This document shows, piece by piece, positions 45,239 through 57,001 of a stretch of 64,000 nt of DNA. The translations under genes and the position numbers were made by a program. How positions within the stretch are numbered: position 1 is the stretch's first letter; each line of letters opens with the position of its first letter. The stretch spans positions 49,338,101 through 49,402,100 of the forward strand of contig CM069872.1 of NCBI GenBank assembly GCA_036172665.1, in the 5' to 3' direction. The notes below the pieces were generated by a model. That model worked only from the letters and a program-made list of their open reading frames with translations. It searched no databases and had not been told where the DNA came from. The stretch is from Prosopocoilus inquinatus. Its lineage: Eukaryota > Arthropoda > Insecta > Coleoptera > Lucanidae.

Positions 45239-48200
45239 TTCTTTATTAATAAGCCTACTCAATACTCGTAATTGCGCCTTTTCGGATCTGCGCCTCTGGC
45301 GTAGGCCCCTCTTGCCAGCCTCTAGCTAGGGTGCTGCTTCTGTTGCCATTTCCGATCGTTTCCCTTAACTCCATGGTTTTAGAACATGATGAATATCATG
45401 TAACATTGTCTTTCCTTCTAACGATCTCTTAACCAAGCTATCCTTATACTCCCATCCTTGTCTTTTAATGTTTTTATGACCACGGCTAATCTTCTAAAAG
45501 AAAATAGATCAATTTCTAACGAAACCGGATTCTACAATACAATATTCGTTTTCAAGGTGACTTGGTGGAAGTCGTTTGCCCTTTTAGATGTTTTCCATCA
45601 ACGCCTTTGAAATTGAAATTCTTCGCTGTTTCTTCTTTTGAAATAATCGATGTGAGAACATCTGCTACTCTACTTATTTGACTTACGTGAAAACTCTAGC
45701 GAGGAACTACATAGATATGAACGTAGCAAGAAATGTTCGTACGTGTAGTTATACGTGGAATTCCCTAGTTCGATTGGAAAGATGGGTCGTAGGTCGAACT
45801 TCGATGATAATTTAATTCGCATAACTTACCTGCGTATGTTCACAGGCTTCTAATTAGTGCGTTGCAAAATGGCTTCAGAATCGGACACACCCGTATTGGA
45901 ATTAAGTCCCTACGGACATTAGCTCCCAAAAACAGAACCAAACGCAACAAACGAGCCACACTTTTCGATTGTTACCTTAATAATGTTAGGGGCCGAGATG
46001 GCCGCTGTGAGGACGATGCCGAGGATACCACGTGCGAAATCAGCCAATCGTAAATTAATATAAATTCCGGGGATGAAGTACTTATGTCTGCGAGTTACAG
46101 AATTAAAGCGTAATAGATCTTGTTGCCTTCACAAAATAACAAAATGCGTGATCTATTATGGGTGAAATTAACCAGGTTGCAGGTATTCCTCAGTTCTCCA
46201 GGATCTTCGAAGTTACATTCGCATTGTTCTCACTGTGTGTTTCATTTAATAGTCTTATCCATCTCTTTGGTCTTTCGTTTTCATGTTTGAGCTAGATCTT
46301 TCAAAGTTTAAATATTTACCCTTTTTTATTCCCAATTTTCTTCTTTCTTCAATTCTAATTTTGCTTTCGCTTGTTATTATAACTATTTCTTGATGTTTAC
46401 CACCAATTACGTTTATAAACAAAGGTATTTTTCTGAGTTTCTACCGCACCACAGATATTGGATTAATGCCGCCCTAATCACATTCAGTTTCCAAAATTCT
46501 TTTTGATGCCACTGACATGACGTTCTGTAACACTTTTTCTCTTATTATACTGTAGCGTACGTCCGGACGGGGTCTGGAAACTCACTTTTCATCCCCTTTT
46601 GTCCCCAGTTCTTTTTAGCAATTCGTACGTCGTTGAATTTAGGTTTTTTGTTAGTACCGCCCTTGTTTTAGCATGGAAAGCTAGAAATCCATTTCCAAAT
46701 CGTTTTCCCCGAATAGCTTGAATGGCGTCTACTTATATATATATATATATATATAATTTTTGGAGTTGTCGAAATGTTTACTTTATAGTCCTCTGTTATT
46801 ATCGTTTAAATAAAAAAATACAAATCTTTAAATTACAAAATATATTCAAACAAAAGAGAAATTTTAGTAGAATGACGAAAGAGTGCAAATAAAATAGTTT
46901 AGTTATTAATTAAATCATTTAAATGTAACAATTAACATAAAATTAAAACTAGAATATAAAAGAGAGAAGGAAAGATTAACAAAAACCAGCTTATTTCTAA
47001 AAAAACTTTGTTAGATGCTAAATTTTAAGCAATAAAGATTGTATTCTATTTAAATTCACCCTCGCCTTCTTGGCTACTCTTTTCAAATTAAAATAAATTA
47101 GGAAAATTGACTGATTTAAAAAAATAAAAAATTTTGAAAAAAAAATTTCACAACGCTTACAACTAAATTACATCGAAGAAGCACTTTTCTAGATGACAGG
47201 AGTTCATGCCTTGGGTAACTGTCTTAACGAACTCGGACCTATTTATTTGAATTGAATGACCTTCTTTACTCTACGCCAGCTTTGCATTAGGCGTTGGTAT
47301 TGAGCAAAAAAAAACCTTGATGACTTATTCTATTTTTTCTAATACCAAGGTTCAATCAAGGTTCTTTTCCAGGAAACAAAAGTCTTTCCATAATTAATTC
47401 TTTTATAATTTCTAGGTACATTCATCGGAAGCTTGACGAAAATGCTTTCGTTGGGCGTGTTTTGCATTTTTTATGAGTCATGATACGAGTTCTAATTTAA
47501 TAAAATATCCTAAGAATCTGGATTCTTACAATACTATAGCATTATTTGGTGAGTCTTTGATGTACAACCTTCAATTTTATTATGTTTTCAAAACTCAAAC
47601 GTACATTGAATCTAATTTTGTACAGTGTTAACGGTTCATTACGTGAGGAGTTTGTTTTTCTGAATCTTTGTGAAACTTGCCCAGACATCATAATCTAATG
47701 TGCTGGAAGATGCTTATGGCCATTACCGAAACTATCCAAACGTAAATCTCACTTAATTTCACCCAAGTATTACGCCCCAGCACATAATTATTATTAGTAG
47801 GTGTCCTGAAAGCCGCTGCCGCCGCCGTTGAAACACGTGCGATGATAACAATAACAATAATGCATCCCATCCCGCAACTTGCTGATAACTAATAACGATA
47901 TCGGAGAGAGGGACGCCCTAATTGATATTTTAAACGAAACGGCGTTTACCTGCGGCGCTCGCCAATATGCGCCAGGTAAGTTATAATGAACAGCGCCGCG
48001 GCGCAATAAAGCATTATTACGTAATTTTCAAGCGCAGGACATATGTTCTGGTATAATTGAAAATAACGGCTGAACGTAAAGAAAAGGATTCTTGTGCGAT
48101 GATTATTTTCTTTTACCAATTGCCAAATCAACCGATTTCCGTTTCCACTTTTGACCTTCTGTTTAGGTTGTCTGATAGCCAATCTTAGGACATTTGTATG

Positions 48201-49740
48201 GATAGTCATGTTTCTTGAATGCAACGCGCACGCTCACCGCCAGTTCATAACATGAGCGCCGGACTATTAGTTTGATTAATACGCTGTAATAAACGCTAAG
48301 ATCGAGACACCGCCTACCTATAACGTGCGTGTCGCTTATGAGAATGACATTGAGTTGCATACTTTGATCCGATATTTGCTTATATCATTAAATTTCTGAA
48401 CAAAATATGCTCAGTCATTGCTTAAATTATTTTTTAGACTCCGGAATGTGATGAACTGGAACTAAAAATGTGTTATAATGATTATTTTTTAATCTGCGTG
48501 TTTTTGGTGTTGCTTTTGCTTTAAAGTCACTCCGGAAACTTTTCCGCACACGTCTGCTTATAGTCGCCCGCTTCCGACCCACTTATCTTTTTACCACAGT
48601 CATGATGAATGTTCGCGCACATCTAAAACACACCCCCATTTGGGTGACGGCGGCGCCGACGACATAAAGTTCCGTCGTTAATAAAACTTGCCAGGACTGC
48701 TGCACCTCGCAACGAAAACACATGAAGTGAAATTATAAGGTTGAAGATAAGATCGACTCTGCATTTCTTAGGAACTTACGCATTTTAAGTGATCGAATCG
48801 AATCGAATTGAATCTATCCCTCGCTGTTCTTGAATTCAGCAGAAAAAATACGACCGCAATTTGCTTGAAATAACGTCGCAAAAGACGAGGGACATTCATC
48901 GCAAGCCAAGCAAGCAAGCAGCAAGCTGGCACGCGATTTTTCCACAAGACATAAATTTATTATTCCGAAGAACAGAACTCAATATAGTAAATCTATGCCG
49001 CCGGGAACTTGCACCATAAAAGACCTTGCGCCCCCCTCGAACATCGTAATGCGTAATTGAATCCGGGTTTCCGGGCGGCGGCGGCGGCGAAAGTATTAAT
49101 TCCGGGCTGCATCGCTGCTGATTAACCGCGAACGTGCCTCCGCGATTAATAATTCATCCGGCGGGTGAACATCGCTCGCGGAAAACGCGGCTTTCATTTT
49201 AATTGCCGGATTTAAATCGTCCGGTAATGCGTTTCAATTATTAAAGCCGATTGTGAATAAGTGCGGGCACATCGCGTGCCGGATTATAAATTCCGAATTC
49301 GGATTTTTTATTTTCGTTTGCATTTCAAATCGGGTCGGTTGTTATACGCACGTGGAAACCAATTTTTCACGTCGTCGGGTACTTTGTATACTTCCAATGA
49401 TAAAATCAGAGGAAATCGTACGCCACGCGATGCAGAAAGCTTCTTTTCGAATTAGGATCAATAGCTTATCAATACCTTATTTACCAGTTTTGTTTTTATA
49501 TCAGTCATAATTCTGAAGTCTTACATACGCCTTTCCTGACCCATTTGAGATCATGCACTCACAAAATGGATTCGATTTCATCTCTTAACTACTCTTCTAG
49601 AACTCTCTTATATTCAATATTGTATTCATTATTGTGAATTGGTTTATGATGTATTTTTTCATTATTGTGGTAATTGCTTTTCGTTCCATAAATGCTGGCA
49701 TAGCTTCGTTGCAAGCACTCCCATTTTCCGACATAGCTTA
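45239..49740. other. No gene recognised; long low-feature stretch
   Basis: Contains a (TA)n tract at 46734-46755, a CAAG-type run at 48902-48925 and a CGG run at 49072-49088. GC-richer islands lie at 47800-48020 and 49000-49250. No frame, repeat array or transposon end could be supported. Confidence 0.55.
46734..46755. repeat. (TA)n microsatellite
   Basis: Eleven TA steps without interruption, continuing into A+T-rich sequence. Confidence 0.9.
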
Positions 49741-49920
49741 CCTGAGATAAGCGTCTTATTCATACTCCTGACAGTAAGTGTCTTGCATAACCCGAGACAA
49801 GTGTCTTGTCTGTGCTCTTGACAGTAAGTATTTTGCATAACCCGAGACAAGTGTCTTGTCTGCGCTCCTGACAGTAAGTGTCTTGCATAACCCGAGGTAA
49901 GTGTCTTGTTTGTGCTTCTG
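49741..49920 (+). repeat. 50-bp tandem repeat, about 3.5 units
   Basis: CTCCTGACAG or a variant occurs at 49765, 49815 and 49865, with CTTCTGACC at 49915, exactly 50 bp apart. Each unit carries AAGTGTCTTGCATAACCCGA and GACAAGTGTCTTGTCTG. The two minus-strand frames here are copies of this unit. Confidence 0.95.
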
Positions 49921-50670
49921 ACCACCTTGCAATTTTTTTAACATTTTATGAAAATGCTGAAGCCACATGTGTTTCTTGAATTGGGCAAGAGGAAGACCGA
50001 GATCTTCTTCGCTTCAGCTATTTGCTATTTTTTGAATGCTTAGAACAGTTCTATTAAATCTATTTTATTCTGCTCGTTCTCATTCCCTTCTTCCCCACAA
50101 CATTCTTCTCTAGATTTATCTCCTTCAATTGGGTCTAACAGGTTCTTCTTTACATAATAGTTTCCTATTAGCTTTTTGCTATTTAATTCCTTGTCTTTGT
50201 TCTAATTCCTTAGTACCTTGTAGAATACTTTCCTCTACTTTATTTCCAAATTATTTTCGCTTGGTTTTGTTACTTTGTTTTTCTGCAACCTGTTCCTTCA
50301 GTGTTTTTCCACTTACACCTCTTTCCTTTCTCATTGTTCGCTTGTTTATTTCGATGACTCTGCTTTCTCAGGGTTCTCATTTATTTTCACAGTTTCAAGT
50401 TTGGGAATGTTTTATTCCCGAACTTTTCCAGATTTTCCCCGACATTCCGTTAAGGAACCGACAAACTTTAACAACTGATCCTGATTGCGCATCTTTTTTT
50501 TTAATTTTTAAGCATTTTCCTTTTCATCTTGACTTCAAAACTGAACAAGTTTTTCAACGAAAAGCCTTGATACAGGCCAGGGATTCCCAGCTTTTTTTAA
50601 GCACTAATCCTTCGGGAAGAAAGAAAAGTTTCCATCGATTCCCTCCCCTTTCAAACTTAATTGTTAATCT
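49921..50670. other. No gene recognised, despite a 181-codon frame
   Basis: The plus frame 50129-50674 is rich in Phe, Leu and Ser because the strand is pyrimidine-rich. No domain, no second frame and no start context support it. Confidence 0.5.
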
Positions 50671-51175
50671 ATAACTCCGTTAACGCCATCTATTGTTTCA
50701 AAGCAATAACTAATTTAATCGAACACTGGTAGTGCAGTTTCGTTATTTCATTCTCAGTAAATATAGTATAAATACATATATTTTTAAATTAAATCTAAAA
50801 CAAAATCTAAAATATAAAATCCAAGTCATTCAGAGCGCCATCTGTTGCCTAATATTGTCTAAGGACTTTGCGCTCACGTTCTCAGCAATATTTCTGACTT
50901 CTAACTTCGCTTCGTTTCGCATTTACATTTTCAGCAAAAAAAAATATATTTTTCAAATTAAATTGAAAACATAAAATCTAACCCCCCTGTTTCACAAAAA
51001 TTATTTAATCACTGATTATTTTAACAGCTTAATTAAAGCCTGTTGATTGGTTGGAAGAACAACTCTGACCTCTAATTTCACAATCATATTAGTTTCAAGG
51101 TTCAATTTATTTCAAAACATAAAAACATGATGACGTGATAGGATTCGTTAAGAGCGCCATCTCTTGGCCAAATGG
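50671..51175 (-). repeat. Satellite with AGATGGCGC core, inverted arm
   Basis: Reading on the minus strand, cores AGATGGCGT, ACAGATGGCGCT and AAGAGATGGCGCTC lie at about 50691, 50846 and 51162. The segment near 50897-50917 is the complement of GCGAAGTTAGAAG(C/T)CA seen at 55358-55375, so this is the same repeat as the 53.3-56 kb array in opposite orientation. Confidence 0.65.
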
Positions 51176-53146
51176 AAAAGTAGAAAACAACTGGCAATAA
51201 GTTGAACTGGGCCAATTTGTTCGACTGAAGTTTATTATTAATGATGATCGATGCAAGACAATTTAAAACAGTTTGTCGAAAGCTTCTTACAGAATCTGAT
51301 TTTAAATAAATCGTAAAATCGGAGGAAAGTAAGTGGATCATTAAAAAGTAAAGAGGTTGTCTCCCAAAAGTTTGATTACGAATTATTAGAAAAAAGTAAC
51401 TTAGCATTTAAAATTGTAAGTGACTTTGTCTGGATTTCTTTTTAATTAATTGCTTTTTTTTTCTTTTTTAAATTGAATAATAATTTCTTAGGTACTTACA
51501 GAATTCCGGTTTCTTACACATGACCTGAATTATTTAATCTATGAATTCAACTCTGTCTGTTACTTTTATCCAGCAACGCACTTGCGTATTTTCGTCGATT
51601 ACGCAAGAAAAAAAAATCGAGCAATTTTTTTTCGTTTAAGTTCGAAAAGCGAAAGTAATAAGAAAGGGAAACAATATTAATTGACCGAGTCGACTTTTAA
51701 AAATACGCCCGGCGACGAATAATTGCCTTAAATTAATCTCCGGCAACCAATTTGCCCAATCAGTTTTGTAATCGAAGCAGGACAATTAATTTCGGTCGTT
51801 AGCATCTCTCTTTACACGCCCGGGATCATTCTGTCTTACCCCCTTTTTCCCTTTTTTTTCCTTTTCTAGCCGTTGTCCTGGCTCGTTAACCGGTGCCTTT
51901 CAAGCTTCTCATCTTGGCACAAATAAATGAATAAATCACATGTTTAATGTAATTTTTTAATAAACATTAAAAAGTTTTACTTTCTTAGACACTTTTACTT
52001 CCCATTGCATTCTTTTATGGAGCTTTTTAGTTTAACAAGATGCGGTTGAAATTAGACGTCTTGTTCAAGCGGAATGTTTTCACGTGAAGTAAGGTCGTCA
52101 AACAAAATTGCTAATTAAGGAGGAGAAGAAGTAGACGAAGAAGAACTCGCAACGGTGAAAATTTGTTGTTCGGTTGAGAATGAATTGTCAGCCGTCACGG
52201 AAATAAATTAAAACGCCGCCGTCCGACATTGTAAATTTTAATTCGTAACGCGAACGGGAAGCTGCAGGGGAGGCGGGGGCGACTGTGACGAACTTCATTA
52301 TTATGTAAACTTATGCAAAAATTCGAGCAGTCGAAAGCTTTTAATTTTCCAGGACAAATAAATTCGTAGAAATCTAATTAAGTCGAGTTAATTGTTCGAC
52401 AGAGTCGCGTCGTTCACCTCAGTCAGACAAAAAGCTCGTCTCAATTCGGTCCGGAGGCCTAATCAAAAATTCACGAAATAAAGGACAGACGCCGCCTTGA
52501 ATGAGAAGAAGCGTCGAAAACCGAAGACTTACATAAATAAAGCCGGCCGTCGCGGCGACGTTGTTTATTTTCCTCGCCCGAGTGAAGGCTGAAGCCCCCG
52601 TTGTTCGCCGGTCTGACCCAATAAACACTTCATCATAAATTCAACGCCGCGGAACACAATTGCCGGAAAATAAAATTAAAATTCTTAGCACTTCCTCACT
52701 GTAATTTAATAAGACCGGAGAACGTAATTGCCGGAGGCTGCAGCTAATTATTTTATCAAATGAATAATCACAAAAGCTCGCGGTACGCTTTTCTGTACTT
52801 TTTTTCCACTACCACCTCCACCGAATCGGAACGAATTCTATTCCGTTCAAGCTTCGATAAAAAAAAGCAATTAACCCCCGGGAAATTAAAGTTGGAAACA
52901 CAGACGACCTAAAATGGTATCATTTACTGTAAGAATTCTTTAATTAATTGCAAAATTCGTTAAAGCTTGTGCTATACGAGAGCTTTTTCCCTCCCCTAGA
53001 AAAAGGAAACGCAGCCTGTCTTGTCTTGTCTGATTTTCAAGTGACGTTTTTTTTTCTTACTTCTGTGTTCGCTTCACAACCAGTTATCTCAAATGAACTT
53101 TTGAACAGTTCCAAAAAAGTATCATGCGCGTTTTGAACAACAGTCA
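51176..53146. other. No gene recognised; between the two satellite arms
   Basis: A+T-rich with a GC-richer part at 52200-52760. I see no array, terminus or convincing frame. Confidence 0.5.
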
Positions 53147-53265
53147 GGGGTTCCCAATGCAGTCGGTGATGAACAACGTAAAAAAAGAATCGATGGACCT
53201 GTAGGGGTCGACGACACTCTAGGGGTCATTTAGAGGTCAATAATCATAGACTGGGAGGCGAATGA
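53147..53265 (+). mobile_element. hAT-like left end, second copy
   Basis: CAGGGGTTCCCAATGCAGTC followed by GGGGTCGACGA and AGGGGTCATTTAGAGGTCAA resembles the end at 11293. No right terminus found. Confidence 0.45.
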
Positions 53266-53501
53266 AAAATATCTATTTTTTATTATTTTATTTAACTTTT
53301 TTAAACTTAAATAATTTCATAGTTATTTAGAAAAGCATTTTTTTTTAATAAAGTTGAAAAAAGATGAAACGAAAACGTCGCGTAGATGATAACACATTTT
53401 TTTTTTAAATGGATTACAACAGTTTTTCCTGTTGGTCAAGAGATGGCGCGCAACGCCCTGCTGGTTGATGATCCTTTAGTTTTCTCTCCGAATACTAATT
53501 A

Positions 53502-53633
53502 GGGCCGAATAATCGAGTCTAACTGAAACTTTAAAATAAAATCGCATTCTCATGTATGTCTTCTCACTTTGATTTGATATCTGAAAGTGACTTTGTATTA
53601 AAGTCACCTTTATTTCGATTATGAAATACACTC
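53502..53633. mobile_element. Harbinger-like MITE, first of three chained copies
   Basis: GGGCCGAATAATCGAG at the left, TTTCGATTATGAAATACACT at the right. TTA is present at 53499-53501 and again at 53634-53636, the latter shared with the next element. Confidence 0.75.
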
Positions 53634-53636
53634 TTA

Positions 53637-53750
53637 CGGCCGGTTTCATAATCAGATATTAATTTAAAGTCACTCTAAGGATAGGGAAACAAATGTATTT
53701 TTTTAGGTTAAAGTAACTTTAAATTTAAAGCCCTATTATGAAATCGGCCT
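53637..53750. mobile_element. Harbinger-like MITE, second of three chained copies
   Basis: CGGCCGGTTTCATAATCAG and the inverse TATGAAATCGGCCT are flanked by TTA at 53634-53636 and 53751-53753. The sequence is closest to the copy at 40213. Confidence 0.8.
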
Positions 53751-53753
53751 TTA

Positions 53754-53899
53754 GTGCCGGTTTGATAATCGAAGTAAAGGAGACTTTAAAATAAAAGTCG
53801 CATTCTGATGTGTAAACAAATAAGTTTTTACATTAGTCTTGACATCTGACTGTGACTTTTATTTTGAAGTCTTCTTTAGTTCGGTTATGAAACCGGCCC
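53754..53899. mobile_element. Harbinger-like MITE, third of three chained copies
   Basis: GTGCCGGTTTGATAATCGAA and the inverse TCGGTTATGAAACCGGCCC are flanked by TTA (53751-53753) and TAG. The interior matches the copy at 211-357 better than it matches its neighbour. Confidence 0.8.
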
Positions 53900-54125
53900 T
53901 AGTCATTAAACGGAATTTCATAGTTAAGAAAAGCAATTTTTTTTCAAATAGAGTTGAGAAAGATGAAACGAGAATGTCGGTGGTGAAACTTTTTTTAAAA
54001 TCTATTACAAAAGTTTTTCCTTCTGGTCAAGAGATGGGTGGCAACGTCCTGTAGGACATGGCCAACTTTATCAAGCTTATTGATAAGGATGATGATCCTT
54101 TAGTTTTCCTTTAGAATAATAATTA

Positions 54126-54272
54126 GGGCCGGTTTTATAATTGAACGTAGAAAGAAACTGTAAAATTAAAATCACTTTCTCACGTGTGAATTAAATGTCT
54201 TTTCACGTTTGTTTTGACATCTGAAAATGACTTTGTAGTCAGTCACCTTTAGTTCGATTATGAAATACAGCC
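54126..54272. mobile_element. Harbinger-like MITE in the next satellite unit
   Basis: GGGCCGGTTTTATAATTGAA and the inverse AGTTCGATTATGAAATACAG, flanked by TTA and TAA. It sits at the same satellite position (after a GATCCTTTAGTTTTC block ending AATAATTA) as the chain starting at 53502. The following unit has the same site without an insertion near 54430. Confidence 0.75.
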
Positions 54273-54546
54273 TAAGTCATTAAAAAAAGAATAAGCTAAA
54301 AAAGTAAAAGAACAGACGAAACATGTTTTAAAATTATTGATTAAAACAGTTTTTCATTCTGATCAAGAGATGGCGCGCCAAATGATGATATCACCTCTTT
54401 TAAATCTCCTTTGGTTTTTTTTATAATTAGTTGTTAGAAAAAAATATTTTTCCAACAAATAGAACATGTTTTAGAATTCGACTAAAATAGTTTTTTCTTT
54501 TGGCCAAGAGATGGCGCACTAAATGAGCATGGTGTTGATGATTAAA

Positions 54547-54755
54547 GATCAGAATCACATATTTTGACGTCATAGTATTCTAATTATACGCCATCATCAC
54601 CACGTGAAGCATTGTGAAGAACTCACGTAAGCCAATTTGAAAGTCAGGATGCTCCCTGGATTTTATTCCAAAAAAGATGAAAAAATGTGTTAAAAATTCA
54701 TATTTCATAAACAAAACACCAGATAATGATGTCGTCACAATATGTGATTCCGATC
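54547..54755. mobile_element. TIR element of about 210 bp
   Basis: GATCAGAATCACATATTTTG at the left, and CAATATGTGATTCCGATC at the right as the inverse. Inside are ACGTCA-like and GATGTCGTCA-like paired blocks. TA may be the target. No transposase. Confidence 0.7.
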
Positions 54756-55160
54756 TGTAATGGTGACTAAGGTGCATGCTTTCAATCCCATCTTTTATTT
54801 TTTTGAAAATAATTAGTTATTATAAAATTTAAATTTTTTTTATAGCTAAATTTAAAAGATACGTCATGAAACGAAATAGGTTACTTTTTATAACTAATTC
54901 AATTAATATAGTTTTCCCTTTTGTACAAGAGATGGCGCTCCACATACTTCCTGACGCGCTTTGATTCCATACTACGTATATTTTTGATTTAATTCTGAGA
55001 AAAAAAATTCTTCCCCGAGAAAATTAAAGCAAGATCGCGTTCTTGAAGGTCGATTAAGACGACTTTCATTTTTGGAACAAGTAAAGCTATAAATAAGCGA
55101 AGAGATGGCGCCCTAAATAATTTGCTGCGTTGCATTTTGTCTTTACTTCCGATTTCCTTG

Positions 55161-55193
55161 AAAAAAATAAAATAAAATAAAATAAAAATAAAT
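55161..55193 (+). repeat. (AAAAT)n microsatellite
   Basis: Repeated AAAAT/AAATA steps within one satellite unit. Confidence 0.85.
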
Positions 55194-55494
55194 GCAAAGG
55201 CGACGTTATTCTAAAAATGTCTGCGTGTCTCCTCTTGCCGTCTGAAATCAAAGTGAAACTAGCAATTTTCAGTTTCGGTTAAGAGATGGCACTCTGAAAA
55301 ATTTCCACCAGGCCTTTTAGATTTAGATTTTCTATTTGGTCTTGAAATCAAAATCGTTGCGAAGTTAGAAGCCAGGGATTTCGCTGGAACGTCAGCATGA
55401 AGATAAAATGTTGTTTGTTAAAGGAAATTGAATTAAAATGGTTTCTTTTTTACTTTCGAGCAACAGACGGCGCTCTGAAAGGCTATTTTATGCG

Positions 55495-55810
55495 TAGGTT
55501 TTTTTTGCAAATCGCTTTTGATTGCAATGGATCCCTCGAACATTTTCTGCACAGTTGTATCAGCCCTACTTGGGGCTTCATCAGCAGAAGCGTAGCTCGA
55601 GAGTTGCAAACTGCAAACCGAAACGGCTTGTTCGAGGATATTCGCAATTGCAAAGTATTAAAAGCTTAAGTAGCTACATCCTACGATCGCCCTTTGACCT
55701 GACACTTCATCAGGATTGACAAATTGAAGCCAACTTGCCACACAATGAGTCATCCCAATGCAATGTCAGGTAAAGAAGCGATCGCAGGATGTCGCTACGT
55801 AAGCTTTTCA
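55495..55810. mobile_element. Penelope-like fragment, copy C, two halves head to head
   Basis: 55495-55600 on the minus strand matches the ribozyme half of copy A (ACTCTCGAG, TACGCTTCTG, GGGATCCATTGCAATCAAAA). 55675-55800 holds CTACATCCTACGATCGCCCT on the plus strand and its inverse GCGATCGCAGGATGTCGCTA, plus GACAAATTGAAGCCA. Opposed end copies are a known feature of Penelope-like pLTRs. It interrupts the 181-bp satellite. Confidence 0.65.
55545..55590 (-). ncRNA. Hammerhead relic with two core lesions
   Basis: On the minus strand CTGATGA (55584-55578), stem II AGCCCC/GGGCT and stem III ACA/TGT are preserved. The second core block reads GATA instead of GAAA, and the cleavage base is G (GTG), which hammerheads do not cut. 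I expect it to be inactive. Confidence 0.65.
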
Positions 55811-55990
55811 ATTGTTTTTACTGTTAATAACTATCATATCATATTACATGTAGAAATTCGATTAAATAAAATCTTAAAGCTTGTAAGAAGCCGCACATTT
55901 TAAAGTCCTCCCGCTTGAAGGCGCGCTTTAAACTGAAATTAGATCTTGTCTTCTTGAGACAACAGATGGCGTTTTAATGCAACACACTGA

Positions 55991-56308
55991 TTTAGATAAG
56001 CCAGAGCATTTTTTAACCGGCTGGATTGAAAATAGTAACGATAGAATTATAGTAACTAATAGAAAAACATAATGAGTTTTTTCATTAAGTCGTTATTGTT
56101 AATTTTGATTATTACTCCGGAGGTCCTCAATCGGCAAAAAAAGAATTGGTAAATATTAAATTTCTGAAAGCATGCCGAAATGGCAAAGAAAAAACTTTTG
56201 TAACTTCACTTTTTTGGTCTAAATAAAATTAAAAATAAAAATGTCTAAATTCAGTGTCACTCTCATACATATCGATTTAATAATAATTTATATAATACAA
56301 AGGCAAGT
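55991..56308. other. No gene recognised
   Basis: A+T-rich unique sequence. I see no open frame, terminus or array. Confidence 0.5.
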
Positions 56309-56430
56309 GCAGAAAAAAAATCCACTGTCAACGGAACTCGAACACCGCTATCGTGGCTTAACGGTAGAGTGGCTTGGCATGGAACCAGACGGTACGTGTC
56401 CGAGTCCTGTCGACAGTAGATTTTTTCTGC
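56309..56430 (+). mobile_element. Hairpin element enclosing a tRNA-like A and B box
   Basis: GCAGAAAAAAAATCCACTGT and the inverse ACAGTAGATTTTTTCTGC form the ends. Between them TGGCTTAACGG (56354-56364) fits the polymerase III A box, and TGTCCGAGTCC (56397-56407) fits the B box at 9 of 11 positions, at tRNA-like spacing. The anticodon and T arms do not fold cleanly. It may be a tRNA-derived SINE remnant or a tRNA relic caught in a MITE. Confidence 0.5.
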
Positions 56431-56745
56431 ATTATTCGCTACTAGTGCCCTCTGTATTATCATTAAACATGCCACCGTGTATATTTTGTACTTGTGAAAT
56501 ACACGAAACGACATAACTGCGCCAGCAAGCTATATATAATGTTAATGTTTATAAACGAGCACGACAAATTATCCTTTTAGCGTAATTGTAAAATGAAAAG
56601 TATCCAAGCCATTACGAACAACAAAACACCCATTATCATCAATTATTTACTTAAAGAATTACCGGTGCTTTGCAAGACAAATCGTCAACAATGATCGTTT
56701 GTTTCGCATTTGACATACTCGACCAAACGAACGTACCACATATTT
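56431..56745. other. No gene recognised
   Basis: A+T-rich unique sequence. I see no open frame, terminus or array. Confidence 0.5.
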
Positions 56746-57001
56746 TATTAACAAAAACTATAAACCAAAAATAAGGGCGTAAGTCATTGCCGTCAAATGG
56801 TATCCAAATTTTCTTCTTTTAAATTTCGGACCAAATTCCGAGGTTTTAGTTCTCAGTTCGTTTTTTATTACCAAAAACTATAAACCAAACGTAAAGGGGT
56901 AAGTCATTGCCATTATATGGCATTGTGAATTTACCAATTCCAAATTCTCTTCTTTTAAATTTAGGACGAAATTGCGAGGTTTTAATTCTCAGTTCGTTGC
57001 A
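56746..57001 (+). repeat. Tandem duplication of about 120-135 bp
   Basis: TATTAACAAAAACTATAAACC (first 20 bases read) begins at 56746 and a near copy at 56867. Both continue through GTAAGTCATTGCC, TTCTTCTTTTAAATTT and GAGGTTTTAGTTCTCAGTTC. Confidence 0.85.

Larger units (their letters stand above)
53270..55990 (+). repeat. Decayed ~181-bp satellite with CTCF-like core, split by insertions
   Basis: GAGATGGCGC or a variant occurs at 53450, 54031, 54367, 54508, 54929, 55102, 55283, 55464 and 55963. The plain steps are 173, 181 and 181, plus one short one of 141. The long steps shrink to about 181-186 after subtracting inserted elements: three MITEs (53502-53899), one MITE (54126-54272), one TIR element (54547-54755) and a Penelope fragment (55495-55810). 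Units also share GTTTTTCCTTCTGGTCAA before the core. Confidence 0.8.

Noticed and set aside
48901..49090. Possible CpG-island promoter
   Set aside because: CGG and CAAG runs are present, but no core promoter motif or adjacent exon could be identified.
49741..49920. Possible CRISPR-like array
   Set aside because: Repeats are contiguous 50-bp tandem units with no unique spacers, and the genome is eukaryotic.
50129..50674. 181-codon plus-strand open frame
   Set aside because: Pyrimidine-rich composition gives a Phe/Leu/Ser protein with no domain; likely chance.
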